This document shows, one piece after another, positions 16,993 through 25,957 of a stretch of DNA of 64,000 bases (position 1 is its first letter; every line of letters starts with the position of its first letter). This DNA is from Pseudomonas sp. KU43P (GTDB lineage Bacteria > Pseudomonadota > Gammaproteobacteria > Pseudomonadales > Pseudomonadaceae). The stretch covers positions 4,747,501-4,811,500 of the forward strand of contig NZ_AP019365.1 of assembly GCF_033095865.1 (NCBI RefSeq). Reading direction: 5' to 3'. The translations under genes and the position numbers were made by a program. The notes beneath the pieces are model-generated. The model was not told where the DNA came from. It searched no databases and was given only the letters and a program-made list of their open reading frames with translations.

Positions 16993-18003
16993 ATGCCTGC
17001 ACTCGACGCCTACCTCGACACCTGGCCGGCTCTCGCCCAGCGCCATCCCTGCGACGCCTTGCTACTAGGCAATGGCGCCAGCCGTGCATTGTGGAAACCC
17101 TTCGGCTACTTCTCGCTGTACGAAGAGGCACAGCGGGCCGGACGCAAGAAAGGCCTGGCGATCAGCGACCAGGCCTTGTTCAAGTCACTGGGCACGGAGC
17201 TGTTCGAGCCGGTTCTGAGCACGCTCAACCATACCGTGCGCGCCAACGCGGCGCTGGCGATCAACTCCACCGCGCCATTGAACCGCTACTACTCGATCAA
17301 GGAAGGCTTGATCCACGCCATACGCACTGTGCATCTGCCCTGGTCGCTGATGCCCGCTGCTACGCTGGCGTCGATCAACCAGGCCCTGCGTGGTTACCGC
17401 AGCATCTACACCAGCAACTATGACCTGATCCTGCCCTGGGCCATGCAGCACGCTGCGCAAGGTTTCGCGCACCTGTTCGACGAGCAGGGTTTCTTCGACG
17501 TACGCCGCACCCGTACCGAGGGTACCCGGGTGATGCACCTGCACGGCGGACTGCACCTGCTCAAGCTGCCTGATGGCAGCACCCGCCAACGCAGCGCCGA
17601 CAGCGCCGAGCTGCTCGACGGGTTTGCCGTGAACATTCCGGGTGAAGTGCCTTTGTTCGTCAATGAAGACCGCAGCGAAGAAAAGCTGCGGGCGATCCGC
17701 AGTTCGGACTACCTGGGGTGGTGCCTGGGGCAATTGGCGCAGGAAAGCCAGGGTCTATGTCTGTTCGGGCAGCATCTGGACAAGAGTGATCAGCACCTGC
17801 TCGAGGCCATTCGCCAGGCACGGCCGGCGCATCTGTCGATTGCCATCCGGCCGTTGGGCGAAGCTTCGGTGCTCAATCAGAAACGGCATTTTGTTGAGCG
17901 ATTTGCTGATCTGAAGGCGACGGAGCTGCATTTCTTCGATGCAAGCTCCCATCCACTTGGGCAAGCAGAGCTGGCCGTCGAGGTGCCTCAGCGCCGTCGC
18001 TGA
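16993..18003 (+). CDS. DUF4917 family protein with SIR2-like start
   Basis: This 336-residue soluble protein resembles the DUF4917 family. Near the N-terminus, CDALLLGNGASRALW is a glycine-rich loop after a beta strand, like the nucleotide site of SIR2-fold proteins. Later segments include YRSIYTSNYDLILPWAM and RVMHLHGGLHLLKL (a His in an HGG context) and LCLFGQHLDKSDQHLLEAI, all in the order found in SIR2-type NAD-binding proteins. The ATG at 16993 is used; an in-frame ATG at 16948 would add 15 residues of low quality. The function is unknown. An NAD-dependent hydrolase or defence role is possible but is inference. Confidence 0.72.
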   Translation: MPALDAYLDTWPALAQRHPCDALLLGNGASRALWKPFGYFSLYEEAQRAGRKKGLAISDQALFKSLGTELFEPVLSTLNHTVRANAALAINSTAPLNRYYSIKEGLIHAIRTVHLPWSLMPAATLASINQALRGYRSIYTSNYDLILPWAMQHAAQGFAHLFDEQGFFDVRRTRTEGTRVMHLHGGLHLLKLPDGSTRQRSADSAELLDGFAVNIPGEVPLFVNEDRSEEKLRAIRSSDYLGWCLGQLAQESQGLCLFGQHLDKSDQHLLEAIRQARPAHLSIAIRPLGEASVLNQKRHFVERFADLKATELHFFDASSHPLGQAELAVEVPQRRR

Positions 18004-18185
18004 GGCACACGCTCAAAGGTCGAGAGCTGCCGAAAACACGTTCATGGGGCATTGGATACCTTGATACTCATCGGTACCCGCGCAAGATCCAGCATTTCCT
18101 ACCCGCTTCAGCCAGCCGCTCCAGAAGCGCGCCCAGATTTGCATCTTCGATCAACTAATCGCCAGCCTTCGATTCACTAGTGCCC

Positions 18186-19412
18186 TCAAGGATTACTCGG
18201 AATCAACCCATCCTCACGCAACAACGTCTCCAAGCAATGCTCCTGCACCCCATAAAACGCCTTGAGCTGCGCAATCTTCTCCAGCAACGCCCCAGGTGCC
18301 AGCGGCTGCTTGCGCTTCACCGCAAGAATCATCTTGTTCTTGTTGGTGTGCTCCAGCGAGATGAACTCAAACACCTTGGTCTCGTAGCCACAGGCTTCCA
18401 AATACAGGGCACGCAAGCTGTCGGTGAGCATTTCCGCTTGCTGCCCCAGGTGCAGGCCATATTGCAGCATCGGCTGCAGCAGCCCGGGGCTGTGGAGTTG
18501 AGGTCGGATCTGCTTGTGGCAGCACGGCGAGCACATGATGATCGCGGCATTGCAGCGGATGCCGGTGTGGATGGCGTAGTCGGTGGCGACGTCGCAGGCA
18601 TGCAGGGCGATCATAACCTCGATGGCCTCGGGAACCACGCTGCGCACGTCGCCGCACTGGAACTCCAGGCCCGGATGCTCCAGGCGCGCAGCTGCAGCAT
18701 TGCACAGGTCGACCATGTCCTGGCGCAGCTCGACCCCCGTCACCTGCGCCTCGCGGCCCAGGGTATTGCGCAGGTAGTCGTGCATGGCGAAAGTCAGGTA
18801 GCCCTTGCCCGAACCGAAGTCGGCCACCCGAAGCGCCTGGTGCGCCGGCACGGGAGCATTGGCCAAAGCGTGGTCGAAGACTTCGATGAACTTGTTGATC
18901 TGCTTCCACTTGCGCGACATCGACGGGATCAACGCCCCCTGCGCATCAGTCACGCCGAGGTCGCGCAGGAACGGCCGCGACAGCTCCAGGTAGCGCTTCT
19001 TCTCCCGATCATGAACGGCAGTGGCAGCACTCTCGCGTGGTGCCTGCGCACCATGGCGCTGAATCATCGGTTTGCCCTTCTTGCTGAAGGTCAGCTGCAC
19101 TTCGCCATCGGCGTCGAACAGGTGGGCATTGCGAAAGCTTTCCGGCAGCAGCTCGGCGACCAGCATCAGGGCCTGGTCCACGGGCAGGTTGCGGGTGATG
19201 TCACGGGTCTGGTGGCGATAGACCAGCGACAGGCTGGCCTGCCCTTTCACCAGCAAGGGTTTGCCGATGATGCGCTGCAAGGTCTGGTCGGCGCCGACAT
19301 GGCGCGCCAGCACCAGCTTGACCAGCGTATTACCGTGCAGGGCAGCGTTGAGCAGGTCGAGGAACTGGGCGCGCGCATCCGGCGCTGGGGAAGCGGAAGT
19401 ACTGGCGGACAT
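18186..19412 (-). CDS. SAM-dependent methyltransferase (Methyltransf_32-like)
   Basis: This 408-residue cytosolic protein has a C-terminal Rossmann methyltransferase: motif I VADFGSGKGYLTFAMHDYL, motif II GVELRQD, CGDVRSV, and IALHACDVATDYAI followed by the unusual CSPCCHKQI. That His-Ala-Cys-Asp plus Cys-Cys-His pattern is found in the Methyltransf_32 group (related to the GSTCD C-terminal domain and to tRNA methyltransferase TRM13-like proteins). The N-terminal 150 residues are a separate domain of unknown role. An RNA substrate is plausible but not shown. The gene stands alone, convergent with the DUF4917 gene. Confidence 0.82.
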   Translation of the reverse strand: MSASTSASPAPDARAQFLDLLNAALHGNTLVKLVLARHVGADQTLQRIIGKPLLVKGQASLSLVYRHQTRDITRNLPVDQALMLVAELLPESFRNAHLFDADGEVQLTFSKKGKPMIQRHGAQAPRESAATAVHDREKKRYLELSRPFLRDLGVTDAQGALIPSMSRKWKQINKFIEVFDHALANAPVPAHQALRVADFGSGKGYLTFAMHDYLRNTLGREAQVTGVELRQDMVDLCNAAAARLEHPGLEFQCGDVRSVVPEAIEVMIALHACDVATDYAIHTGIRCNAAIIMCSPCCHKQIRPQLHSPGLLQPMLQYGLHLGQQAEMLTDSLRALYLEACGYETKVFEFISLEHTNKNKMILAVKRKQPLAPGALLEKIAQLKAFYGVQEHCLETLLREDGLIPSNP

Positions 19413-19486
19413 GGAAAACAGGTGCCTCGGATAACAGGGGGCGCGTTACGCAGTGCCGGGCATTCTACACCCCTGCAGCCCCCGGT

Positions 19487-20104
19487 TCAGTCGAGAATCA
19501 CCAGACGGTTGGGCAGTTCATTACGCGCGTGGGTGCGCGGCACGTGCTGGCACAACAACTCGCCGCACGCCTCGATGCACTCGACAAAACCCTGCAAGGT
19601 CCGCCCTTGGCGCACCTGCTCGGCAAGGCGCGCAACGATCTCTGCCCGCGCCTGGGCATCGAAATGACGGTCGATGCCCTGGTCGACGATGATTTCCACA
19701 TGCCGCTCCGCCTCGGCGACGAAAATCATCACCCCGGTGGCTGCGGTCGTGCCCTGCAGGTTCTGTTCGCGAAACTGTTGCCGCGCCAGGCTCGAAGCGC
19801 GCCAACGGCGCAATGCGGCGGGGATCAGCCAAACAGCCAGGCGCGGGCTGCGCAGCAGCAGGCACAGGGCGATGAACAGCAGCACATTGGCCACCAGCAG
19901 CCCACGTACACCGGGCCAACCGAGCAGCCACTGCGCCAGCCCCGGGACCGCCAGTGCCAGCACTGCGGCCCAGAACAAAGGCAGATAGGCGTAGTCATCG
20001 GCACGCCGCGCCAGCACGGTCACCAGCTGGGCGTCGGTGCGCCGTTCGACGCGGGCGATGGCCTCGGCGACCTGGCGCTGTTCGTATTCATCAAGAGGGG
20101 TCAT
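19487..20104 (-). CDS. TPM domain membrane protein
   Basis: This 205-residue protein has a C-terminal TPM domain. Residues 1-35 (YEQRQVAEAIARVERRTDAQLVTVLARRADDY) form the first part of the alpha/beta fold. Two membrane segments follow (LPLFWAAVLALAVPGLAQWLL and LLVANVLLFIALCLLL), then TGVMIFVAEAERHVEIIVDQGI and RAEIVARLAEQVRQG. TPM proteins usually sit next to a lemA gene and a second TPM protein; here it is alone. The start is taken at the ATG at 20102-20104; an in-frame ATG at 20182 is possible but overlaps the bglX promoter region. The function is unknown. Confidence 0.75.
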   Translation of the reverse strand: MTPLDEYEQRQVAEAIARVERRTDAQLVTVLARRADDYAYLPLFWAAVLALAVPGLAQWLLGWPGVRGLLVANVLLFIALCLLLRSPRLAVWLIPAALRRWRASSLARQQFREQNLQGTTAATGVMIFVAEAERHVEIIVDQGIDRHFDAQARAEIVARLAEQVRQGRTLQGFVECIEACGELLCQHVPRTHARNELPNRLVILD

Positions 20105-20285
20105 GCCTTCGGTCTCGTCAGCCTTCTTATAGTTGTTGTCCCGGCATTCGGGTGTTCCTCTGCGGGGGGCATATTCAGGCATAATCCGCCGCTGGAGTTG
20201 ATAAATCGTACAACAACAGCCGCCTGAAAACTTCGGCCGCGCGCGTATCTTCGTGGATACGGCACAGGCCTCGACAACGGAATTC

Positions 20286-22577
20286 ATGATGAAACTGTCT
20301 ATGCTGGGCCTGGCCATGGGCCTTGCCAGTCAGGCGGCCCTCGCCGCCCCCACCGCCCCGCCCCTGCAGGACAAGCAGGCATTCATCGAACACTTGATCA
20401 GCCAGATGACCGAAGCCGAAAAGATCGGCCAACTGCGCCTGATCAGCATCAGCCCGGAAATGCCACGCGACAAGATCCGCGAAGAAATCGCCGCCGGCCG
20501 TATCGGCGGCACCTTCAACTCGCGTACCGCCCCTGAAAACCGTCCGATGCAAGACGCTGCCATGCGCAGCCGGCTCAAAATCCCGATGTTCTTCGCCTAC
20601 GACACCATCCACGGCGAACGCACGATTTTCCCAATCGGCCTGGGCCTGGCTTCCAGCTGGGACATGGACGCCATCGCCAAGGTCGGCCGAACTTCTGCCA
20701 TCGAGGCATCCGCCGACGCCCTGGACATGACCTTCGCACCGATGGTCGACATCGCCCGCGACCCCCGCTGGGGCCGCACCAGCGAGGGCTTCGGTGAAGA
20801 CACCTACCTCACCTCGAAGATCGGCCAGGTGATGGTCCGCTCCTTCCAGGGCAGCAGCCCGGCCAATTCCGACAGCATCATGGCCATCGTCAAGCACTTC
20901 GCCCTGTACGGCGCGGTGGAGGGCGGGCGCGACTACAACACGGTCGATATGAGCCTGCCGAAGATGTACAACGACTACCTGCCGCCCTACCGCGCCGCGC
21001 TCGACGCAGGTGCCGGCGGCGTGATGGTGGCGCTGAACTCGATCAACGGCGTGCCGGCCACCTCCAACACCTGGCTGATGAACGACCTGCTGCGCAAGGA
21101 GTGGGGCTTCAAGGGCGTGACCATCAGCGACCACGGTGCCATCCAAGAACTGATCCGCCATGGCGTCGCCCGTGATGGCCGTGAGGCGGCCAAGCTGGCG
21201 ATCAAGGCCGGCATCGACATGAGCATGAACGATACCCTGTACGGCCAGGAACTGCCCGGGCTGCTGAAGTCCGGCGAAGTGACCCAGCGCGAACTGGATC
21301 AGGCCGTACGTGAAGTGCTTGGCGCCAAGTACGACATGGGCCTGTTCAAGGATCCCTACGTGCGGATCGGCAAAGCCGAAACCGACCTGAAGGACTACTA
21401 CAGCGACGACCGCCTGCACCGCGAAACCGCTCGCGACGTGGCCCGTCGCAGCCTGGTGCTGCTGGAAAACAACAAGCAGACCCTGCCACTGAAAAAAGCC
21501 GGCACCATCGCCCTGGTCGGCCCACTGGCCGATGCGCCGATCGACATGATGGGCAGCTGGGCCGGCGACGGCAAACCGATGCACTCGGTGACCGTGCGCG
21601 AAGGCCTGCGCCGCGCCGTCGAGGGCAAGGCGAAGCTGGTGTATGCCAAAGGCTCCAACGTCACTGGCGACAAGGCGATCCTCGACTACCTGAACTACCT
21701 CAACTTCGACGCCCCGGAAATCGTCGACGACCCACGCCCGGCCGCCGTGCTGATCGACGAGGCAGTCAAAGCCGCCCAGCAGTCCGATGTGGTGGTGGCG
21801 GTGGTTGGTGAGTCCCGCGGCATGTCCCACGAATCGTCGAGCCGCACCACGCTGGAGATTCCGGCCAGTCAGCGCGAACTGATCAAGGCCCTGAAAGCCA
21901 CCGGCAAGCCGCTGGTGTTGGTGTTGATGAACGGCCGTCCGCTGTCGATCGGCTGGGAACGCGAGCAAGCCGACGCCATCCTCGAAACCTGGTTCTCCGG
22001 CACCGAAGGCGGCAACGCCATCGCCGACGTGCTGTTCGGCGACTACAACCCGTCGGCCAAGCTGGCCATCACCTTCCCACGCTCTGTCGGGCAGATCCCG
22101 ATGCACTACAACCATACGCGCATCGGCCGCCCCTACACGCCGGGCAAGCCGGGCAACTACACCTCGCAGTATTTCGAAGAGCCCAATGGCCCGCTGTATC
22201 CGTTCGGTTACGGCTTGAGCTACAGCACCTTCGAGCTGTCCGGGCTGAGCCTGTCGAACAACACGCTCAAGCAGGGTGACAGCCTGCAAGCCAAGGTAAC
22301 GGTGAAAAACACCGGCAAGGTCGACGGCGAAACCGTGGTGCAGCTGTACCTGCAGGATGTGTCGGCATCCATGAGCCGCCCGGTCAAAGAACTGAAGAAC
22401 TTCCAGAAGCTGATGCTCAAGGCCGGTGAGTCGCGGACCTTGACCTTCCGCATTAGCGAAGATGACCTGAAGTTCTACAATGGCCGACTGCAGCACGTGG
22501 CCGAGCCTGGTGAGTTCAATGTCCAGGTCGGGTTGGATTCCGAGGCCGTGCAGCAACAGAGTTTCGAACTGTTGTAG
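20286..22577 (+). CDS. bglX: Periplasmic beta-glucosidase, glycoside hydrolase family 3
   Basis: This exported 763-residue GH3 enzyme hydrolyses beta-linked glucosides in the periplasm. A signal peptide (MMKLSMLGLAMGLASQAALA) precedes the N-terminal TIM barrel, with IAIVKHFALYG and the nucleophile segment GVTISDHGAIQEL (Asp of SDH). The alpha/beta sandwich domain follows (SLVLLENNKQTLPLKKAGTIALVGPLAD, SSRTTLEIPASQRELI), then a C-terminal fibronectin III-like domain (VTVKNTGKVDGETVVQLYLQDV). Length and domain order match E. coli BglX (765). The start is one of two adjacent ATGs (20286 or 20289). It is monocistronic, followed by a REP. Confidence 0.93.
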   Translation: MMKLSMLGLAMGLASQAALAAPTAPPLQDKQAFIEHLISQMTEAEKIGQLRLISISPEMPRDKIREEIAAGRIGGTFNSRTAPENRPMQDAAMRSRLKIPMFFAYDTIHGERTIFPIGLGLASSWDMDAIAKVGRTSAIEASADALDMTFAPMVDIARDPRWGRTSEGFGEDTYLTSKIGQVMVRSFQGSSPANSDSIMAIVKHFALYGAVEGGRDYNTVDMSLPKMYNDYLPPYRAALDAGAGGVMVALNSINGVPATSNTWLMNDLLRKEWGFKGVTISDHGAIQELIRHGVARDGREAAKLAIKAGIDMSMNDTLYGQELPGLLKSGEVTQRELDQAVREVLGAKYDMGLFKDPYVRIGKAETDLKDYYSDDRLHRETARDVARRSLVLLENNKQTLPLKKAGTIALVGPLADAPIDMMGSWAGDGKPMHSVTVREGLRRAVEGKAKLVYAKGSNVTGDKAILDYLNYLNFDAPEIVDDPRPAAVLIDEAVKAAQQSDVVVAVVGESRGMSHESSSRTTLEIPASQRELIKALKATGKPLVLVLMNGRPLSIGWEREQADAILETWFSGTEGGNAIADVLFGDYNPSAKLAITFPRSVGQIPMHYNHTRIGRPYTPGKPGNYTSQYFEEPNGPLYPFGYGLSYSTFELSGLSLSNNTLKQGDSLQAKVTVKNTGKVDGETVVQLYLQDVSASMSRPVKELKNFQKLMLKAGESRTLTFRISEDDLKFYNGRLQHVAEPGEFNVQVGLDSEAVQQQSFELL

Positions 22578-22603
22578 GAGCGGGTTTACCCGCGATAAGG
22601 GGC
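22573..22603. repeat. REP element downstream of bglX
   Basis: A single REP of the second type in this window (core GCGGGTTTACCCGC, flank TGTAGGA) starts within the bglX stop region and lies before dctB. Confidence 0.75.
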
Positions 22604-22639
22604 CAGCATGGCCCCTCCCTGACCATCCGGACCAGTCCC

Positions 22640-24397
22640 ATGCCCTTCACCGTTCGCGCCCTGCGTCTGGGGCTGATCACCCTGCTGATCCTGGCCGGTA
22701 CCGCGCTCAGCGCCGGCTGGGCCATGCACCAGGCCAAGCGCCAGGCCATGGAAGACGATGCTCGCCGAGCCAGCCAGCAATTGGGGCTGTATGCCAATTC
22801 GCTGCACACCCTGATCGACCGCTACCGTGCACTGCCCGCAGTGCTGGCGCTGGACCCGGAGCTGATCGAAGCCTTGCGCGGCCCGGTCGGCGAACCGATA
22901 CAGGACGCCCTCAACCGCAAGCTCGAACGCATCAACGGCGCCGCCAACTCCTCGACCCTCGAATTGCTCGACCGCACCGGGCTGGCAGTGGCCGCCAGCA
23001 ACTGGCGCCTGCCGACCTCCTACGTGGGCTCCAACTACGGCTTTCGCCCTTACTTCAAGCAAACCCGCAGCCAGGGCAGTGGCCGCTTCTATGCAGTCGG
23101 GGTGACCAGTGGCGTACCGGGTTACTTTCTCGCCAGCGCGGTCAACGACGAGCATGGGCGCTTCCTCGGCGCCATGGTGGTGAAACTCGAATTCCCCGAG
23201 CTCGAACGCGAGTGGCGTCAGGGCAGCGATATCCTGCTGGTCAGCGACGCACGCGGCATCACCTTCATCGCCAACCAGGACGGTTGGCGCTATCGCGAAC
23301 TGCAACCGCTCAGTGGCGCCGACCGTGCCGAACTGGCTGAAACCCGTCAGTACGACAAGCAACCGCTGGTGCCGCTGCAGCACCAGGTACTGACCCGGTT
23401 CGCCAATAACAGCCAGCTCAGCCGCGTACAAGGCCCCGACGGGCCCGCCGAATACCTGTGGGAAAGCCTGCCGCTGGCGGGTGAAGGCTGGACCCTGCAC
23501 CTGCTGCGTAAACCGCAGGTGGCCGCAGATGGCCGCAACGCCGCGCTGGGCGCCGCCGCCGTCTGGCTGAGCCTGGTGTTCGCTGGGCTGTTCGTCAGCC
23601 AGCGCTGGCGCCTGGCCCGCCTGCGCCAGCGCAGCCGTGATGAACTCAAGCGTCAGGTCGAGGAGCGTACCCGCGAGCTGCGCACCGCTCAGGAGGGCCT
23701 GGTGCAGTCGGCCAAGCTGGCCGCCCTCGGGCAGATGTCGGCGGCCATGGCCCACGAGATCAACCAGCCCCTGACCACCCAGCGCATGCAACTGGAAACC
23801 CTGCGCCTGCTGCTCGACCATGGCCGCCATGAAGAAGCGCGCAAGGCCCTGGAACCCCTGGAGCAGATGCTCACGCGCATGGCCGCGCTGACCGGCCACC
23901 TGAAGACCTTCGCCCGCAACAGCCCAGGCGGCTTGCGCGAGCGCCTGGACCTGGCCAACGTGGTCGATCAGGCTTTGCAATTGCTCGACACCCGCATCCG
24001 TGCCGAAGAGGTCGAAGTGGCGTTGTACCTGGCGCGCCCAGCCTGGGTGCGGGGCGATGCAATCCGCCTGGAGCAAGTGCTGATCAACCTGCTGCGCAAT
24101 GCCCTCGACGCCATGGCCGACAAACGCTACAAGCGCCTGGAAATCCGCATCGAGCCCGACAATACGCAATGGCGCCTGAGCGTGCTCGACTCGGGCGGCG
24201 GTATCGCCGACGCCGACCTGGCCAAGGTCTTCGACCCATTCTTCACCACCAAACCGGTCGGCGAAGGGCTCGGCCTGGGCCTGGCCATTTCCTATGGCAT
24301 CATCATCGAGGCTGGCGGCCAGCTACAGGCCGAGAACCTGCCCGGTGGCGCCCGCCTGAGCCTTACCCTGCCCCGCGACCTGGAGCCTGTATGTTGA
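22640..24397 (+). CDS. dctB: C4-dicarboxylate sensor kinase DctB
   Basis: This 585-residue membrane histidine kinase pairs with the sigma-54 activator encoded next to it. Membrane segments lie at residues 10-30 and about 298-318 and flank a periplasmic double PDC/Cache domain ([52 protein letters not shown]), the dicarboxylate-binding fold of DctB. A coiled coil leads to the H-box [13 protein letters not shown], then [32 protein letters not shown] and GLGLGLAIS. Its stop overlaps the dctD start (ATGTTGA). From context, ligands could be succinate-type acids or 2-oxoglutarate. Confidence 0.9.
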   Translation: MPFTVRALRLGLITLLILAGTALSAGWAMHQAKRQAMEDDARRASQQLGLYANSLHTLIDRYRALPAVLALDPELIEALRGPVGEPIQDALNRKLERINGAANSSTLELLDRTGLAVAASNWRLPTSYVGSNYGFRPYFKQTRSQGSGRFYAVGVTSGVPGYFLASAVNDEHGRFLGAMVVKLEFPELEREWRQGSDILLVSDARGITFIANQDGWRYRELQPLSGADRAELAETRQYDKQPLVPLQHQVLTRFANNSQLSRVQGPDGPAEYLWESLPLAGEGWTLHLLRKPQVAADGRNAALGAAAVWLSLVFAGLFVSQRWRLARLRQRSRDELKRQVEERTRELRTAQEGLVQSAKLAALGQMSAAMAHEINQPLTTQRMQLETLRLLLDHGRHEEARKALEPLEQMLTRMAALTGHLKTFARNSPGGLRERLDLANVVDQALQLLDTRIRAEEVEVALYLARPAWVRGDAIRLEQVLINLLRNALDAMADKRYKRLEIRIEPDNTQWRLSVLDSGGGIADADLAKVFDPFFTTKPVGEGLGLGLAISYGIIIEAGGQLQAENLPGGARLSLTLPRDLEPVC

Positions 24398-25725
24398 ATT
24401 CGGTGATCGTCGTCGATGATGAGGCGAGCATCCGCAGCGCCGTCGAACAGTGGCTGAGCCTGTCCGGCTTCAGCGTGCAACTGTACGCCCGCGCCGAGGA
24501 GTGCCTGACACACCTGCCGCGGCACTATCCGGGCGTGATCATCAGCGATGTACGCATGCCAGGCATGGGTGGCCTGCAGTTGCTCGAGCGCCTGCAGGCC
24601 GATGACCCGGACCTGCCAGTAATCCTGCTGACCGGCCATGGCGACGTGCCGATGGCTGTGGAAGCCATGCGCAACGGCGCCTACGACTTCCTGGAAAAAC
24701 CCTTCACCCCGCAACACCTGCTGGGCAGCCTGCGCCGGGCACTGGAGAAACGCCAGCTCGTGCTGGAGAACCGCCGCCTGCATGAACAGGCCGACCTCAA
24801 GTCGCGCCTTGAAACCACCCTGCTGGGCATGTCTCAGGGCCTGCAACAGTTACGCCGACAGGTACTGGATCTGGCCAACCTGCCGGTCAATGTGCTGATC
24901 CGGGGCGAAACCGGCAGCGGCAAGGAGCGGGTAGCCCGCTGTCTGCACGATTTCGGCCCGCGGGCCGACAAGCCTTTCGTCGCGCTCAACTGTGCCGCGA
25001 TCCCCGAGTCGCTGTTCGAGGCCGAGCTGTTCGGTCACGAGAGCGGTGCGTTCACCGGCGCACAAGGCAAGCGCATCGGCAAGCTGGAATACGCCAACGG
25101 TGGCACGGTGTTTCTTGACGAAATCGAAAGCATGCCGCTGGCCCAGCAGGCCAAGTTGCTGCGGGTGATCCAGGAGCAGAAGCTGGAACGGCTGGGGGCC
25201 AACCAGAGTATCAGCGTCGACCTGCGGATCATCGCCGCGACCAAACCCGACCTGCTCGAAGAGGCTCGCGCCGGGCGTTTTCGCGAAGACCTGGCATATC
25301 GCCTCAACGTGGCGGAACTGCGCTTGGCGCCATTGCGCGAACGGCGGGAGGACATTCCGTTGCTGTTCGAGCATTTCGCCCGGGCCGCGGCGCAAAAGCT
25401 GGGTCGCAGCGCCCCGCCCCTGGCGGCCACGCAACTGACCCAGTTGCTGTCGCACGACTGGCCGGGCAACGTGAGAGAGCTGGCCAATGCGGCGGAGCGG
25501 CATGCATTGGGCCTGGGCTCGCCCAACCTTGAAGACGCGCCTGCCGGCCAGTCATTGGCCGAGCAGATGGAGGCATTCGAGGCACAATGCCTGCGGGCGG
25601 CGTTGCGCATGCACAAGGGCGAGATCAAGGGCGTGATGGAAGCCCTGCAGTTGCCAAGGCGGACGTTGAACGAAAAGATGCAGCGCCATGGATTGGTGCG
25701 GGAGGACTTTGTTCTCCGCGAATAA
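24391..25725 (+). CDS. dctD: Sigma-54-dependent response regulator DctD
   Basis: This 444-residue enhancer-binding protein has a receiver domain (phospho-acceptor Asp53 in ISDVRMPGMGG), an AAA+ domain with Walker A GETGSGKE, the sigma-54 contact loop GAFTGA, and Walker B VFLDEIES, and a C-terminal Fis-type helix-turn-helix (GEIKGVMEALQLPRRTLNEKM). It should bind an upstream activating sequence and open sigma-54 promoters when phosphorylated by DctB. A well-formed sigma-54 promoter precedes the carrier gene 230 bp downstream, which is the obvious target. Its own start overlaps the end of dctB by 7 bp. Confidence 0.93.
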   Translation: MLNSVIVVDDEASIRSAVEQWLSLSGFSVQLYARAEECLTHLPRHYPGVIISDVRMPGMGGLQLLERLQADDPDLPVILLTGHGDVPMAVEAMRNGAYDFLEKPFTPQHLLGSLRRALEKRQLVLENRRLHEQADLKSRLETTLLGMSQGLQQLRRQVLDLANLPVNVLIRGETGSGKERVARCLHDFGPRADKPFVALNCAAIPESLFEAELFGHESGAFTGAQGKRIGKLEYANGGTVFLDEIESMPLAQQAKLLRVIQEQKLERLGANQSISVDLRIIAATKPDLLEEARAGRFREDLAYRLNVAELRLAPLRERREDIPLLFEHFARAAAQKLGRSAPPLAATQLTQLLSHDWPGNVRELANAAERHALGLGSPNLEDAPAGQSLAEQMEAFEAQCLRAALRMHKGEIKGVMEALQLPRRTLNEKMQRHGLVREDFVLRE

Positions 25726-25801
25726 GCGGAAATCCGCCTATCAGGTAGGACTGATAAGCAAGAATCCGCTCATGCACCGCTATTTGTCAGGCTGCGGTGC
25801 A
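25726..25801. promoter_or_regulatory. Inverted repeats, candidate DctD enhancer sites
   Basis: Just after dctD there are two clean dyads: GCGGA-AA-TCCGC at 25726-25737, and TGCACCGC / GCGGTGCA (13-nt spacer) at 25773-25801. Both are 80-160 bp upstream of the sigma-54 promoter, the usual distance for enhancer sites of a protein like DctD. Which of them is bound is unknown. Confidence 0.5.
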
Positions 25802-25882
25802 GCCCATTGCGGCAAGGCTGTTCCTACAGAGGGCGCGTGATCCCTGGGCTCATGCCCTCGAATGGATCGCTGCGCACTCATT

Positions 25883-25898
25883 TGGCACACCTCGTGCA
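25883..25898 (+). promoter_or_regulatory. Sigma-54 promoter of the dicarboxylate carrier
   Basis: TGGCACACCTCGTGCA has GG at 25884-25885 and GC at 25896-25897, separated by exactly 10 bases, and matches the -24/-12 consensus TGGCAC-N5-TTGCW closely. Transcription would start near 25909, about 50 nt before the carrier's ATG. Confidence 0.88.
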
Positions 25899-25933
25899 AA
25901 ACCCTTCTCAAGCTGCGCCCAGGCGCGCTCCAC

Positions 25934-25941
25934 AAAAACAA
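25934..25941 (+). promoter_or_regulatory. Hfq/Crc CA motif before the carrier gene
   Basis: AAAAACAA (AANAANAA) lies directly upstream of the GAGAAGG ribosome binding site of the MFS carrier, inside the leader made from the sigma-54 promoter. Confidence 0.5.
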
Positions 25942-25957
25942 CGAGAAGGTATCCCTG

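Noticed and set aside
20175..22556. A 793-codon open frame antisense to bglX
   Set aside because: It lies fully within the complement of a clear GH3 gene and shows a low-complexity His/Gly/Val pattern with no recognisable fold.
25793..25830. REP-like fragment before the carrier gene
   Set aside because: Only GGCAAGGCTGTTCCTACAG resembles part of a REP; no palindromic core is present, so it was not listed as a repeat.
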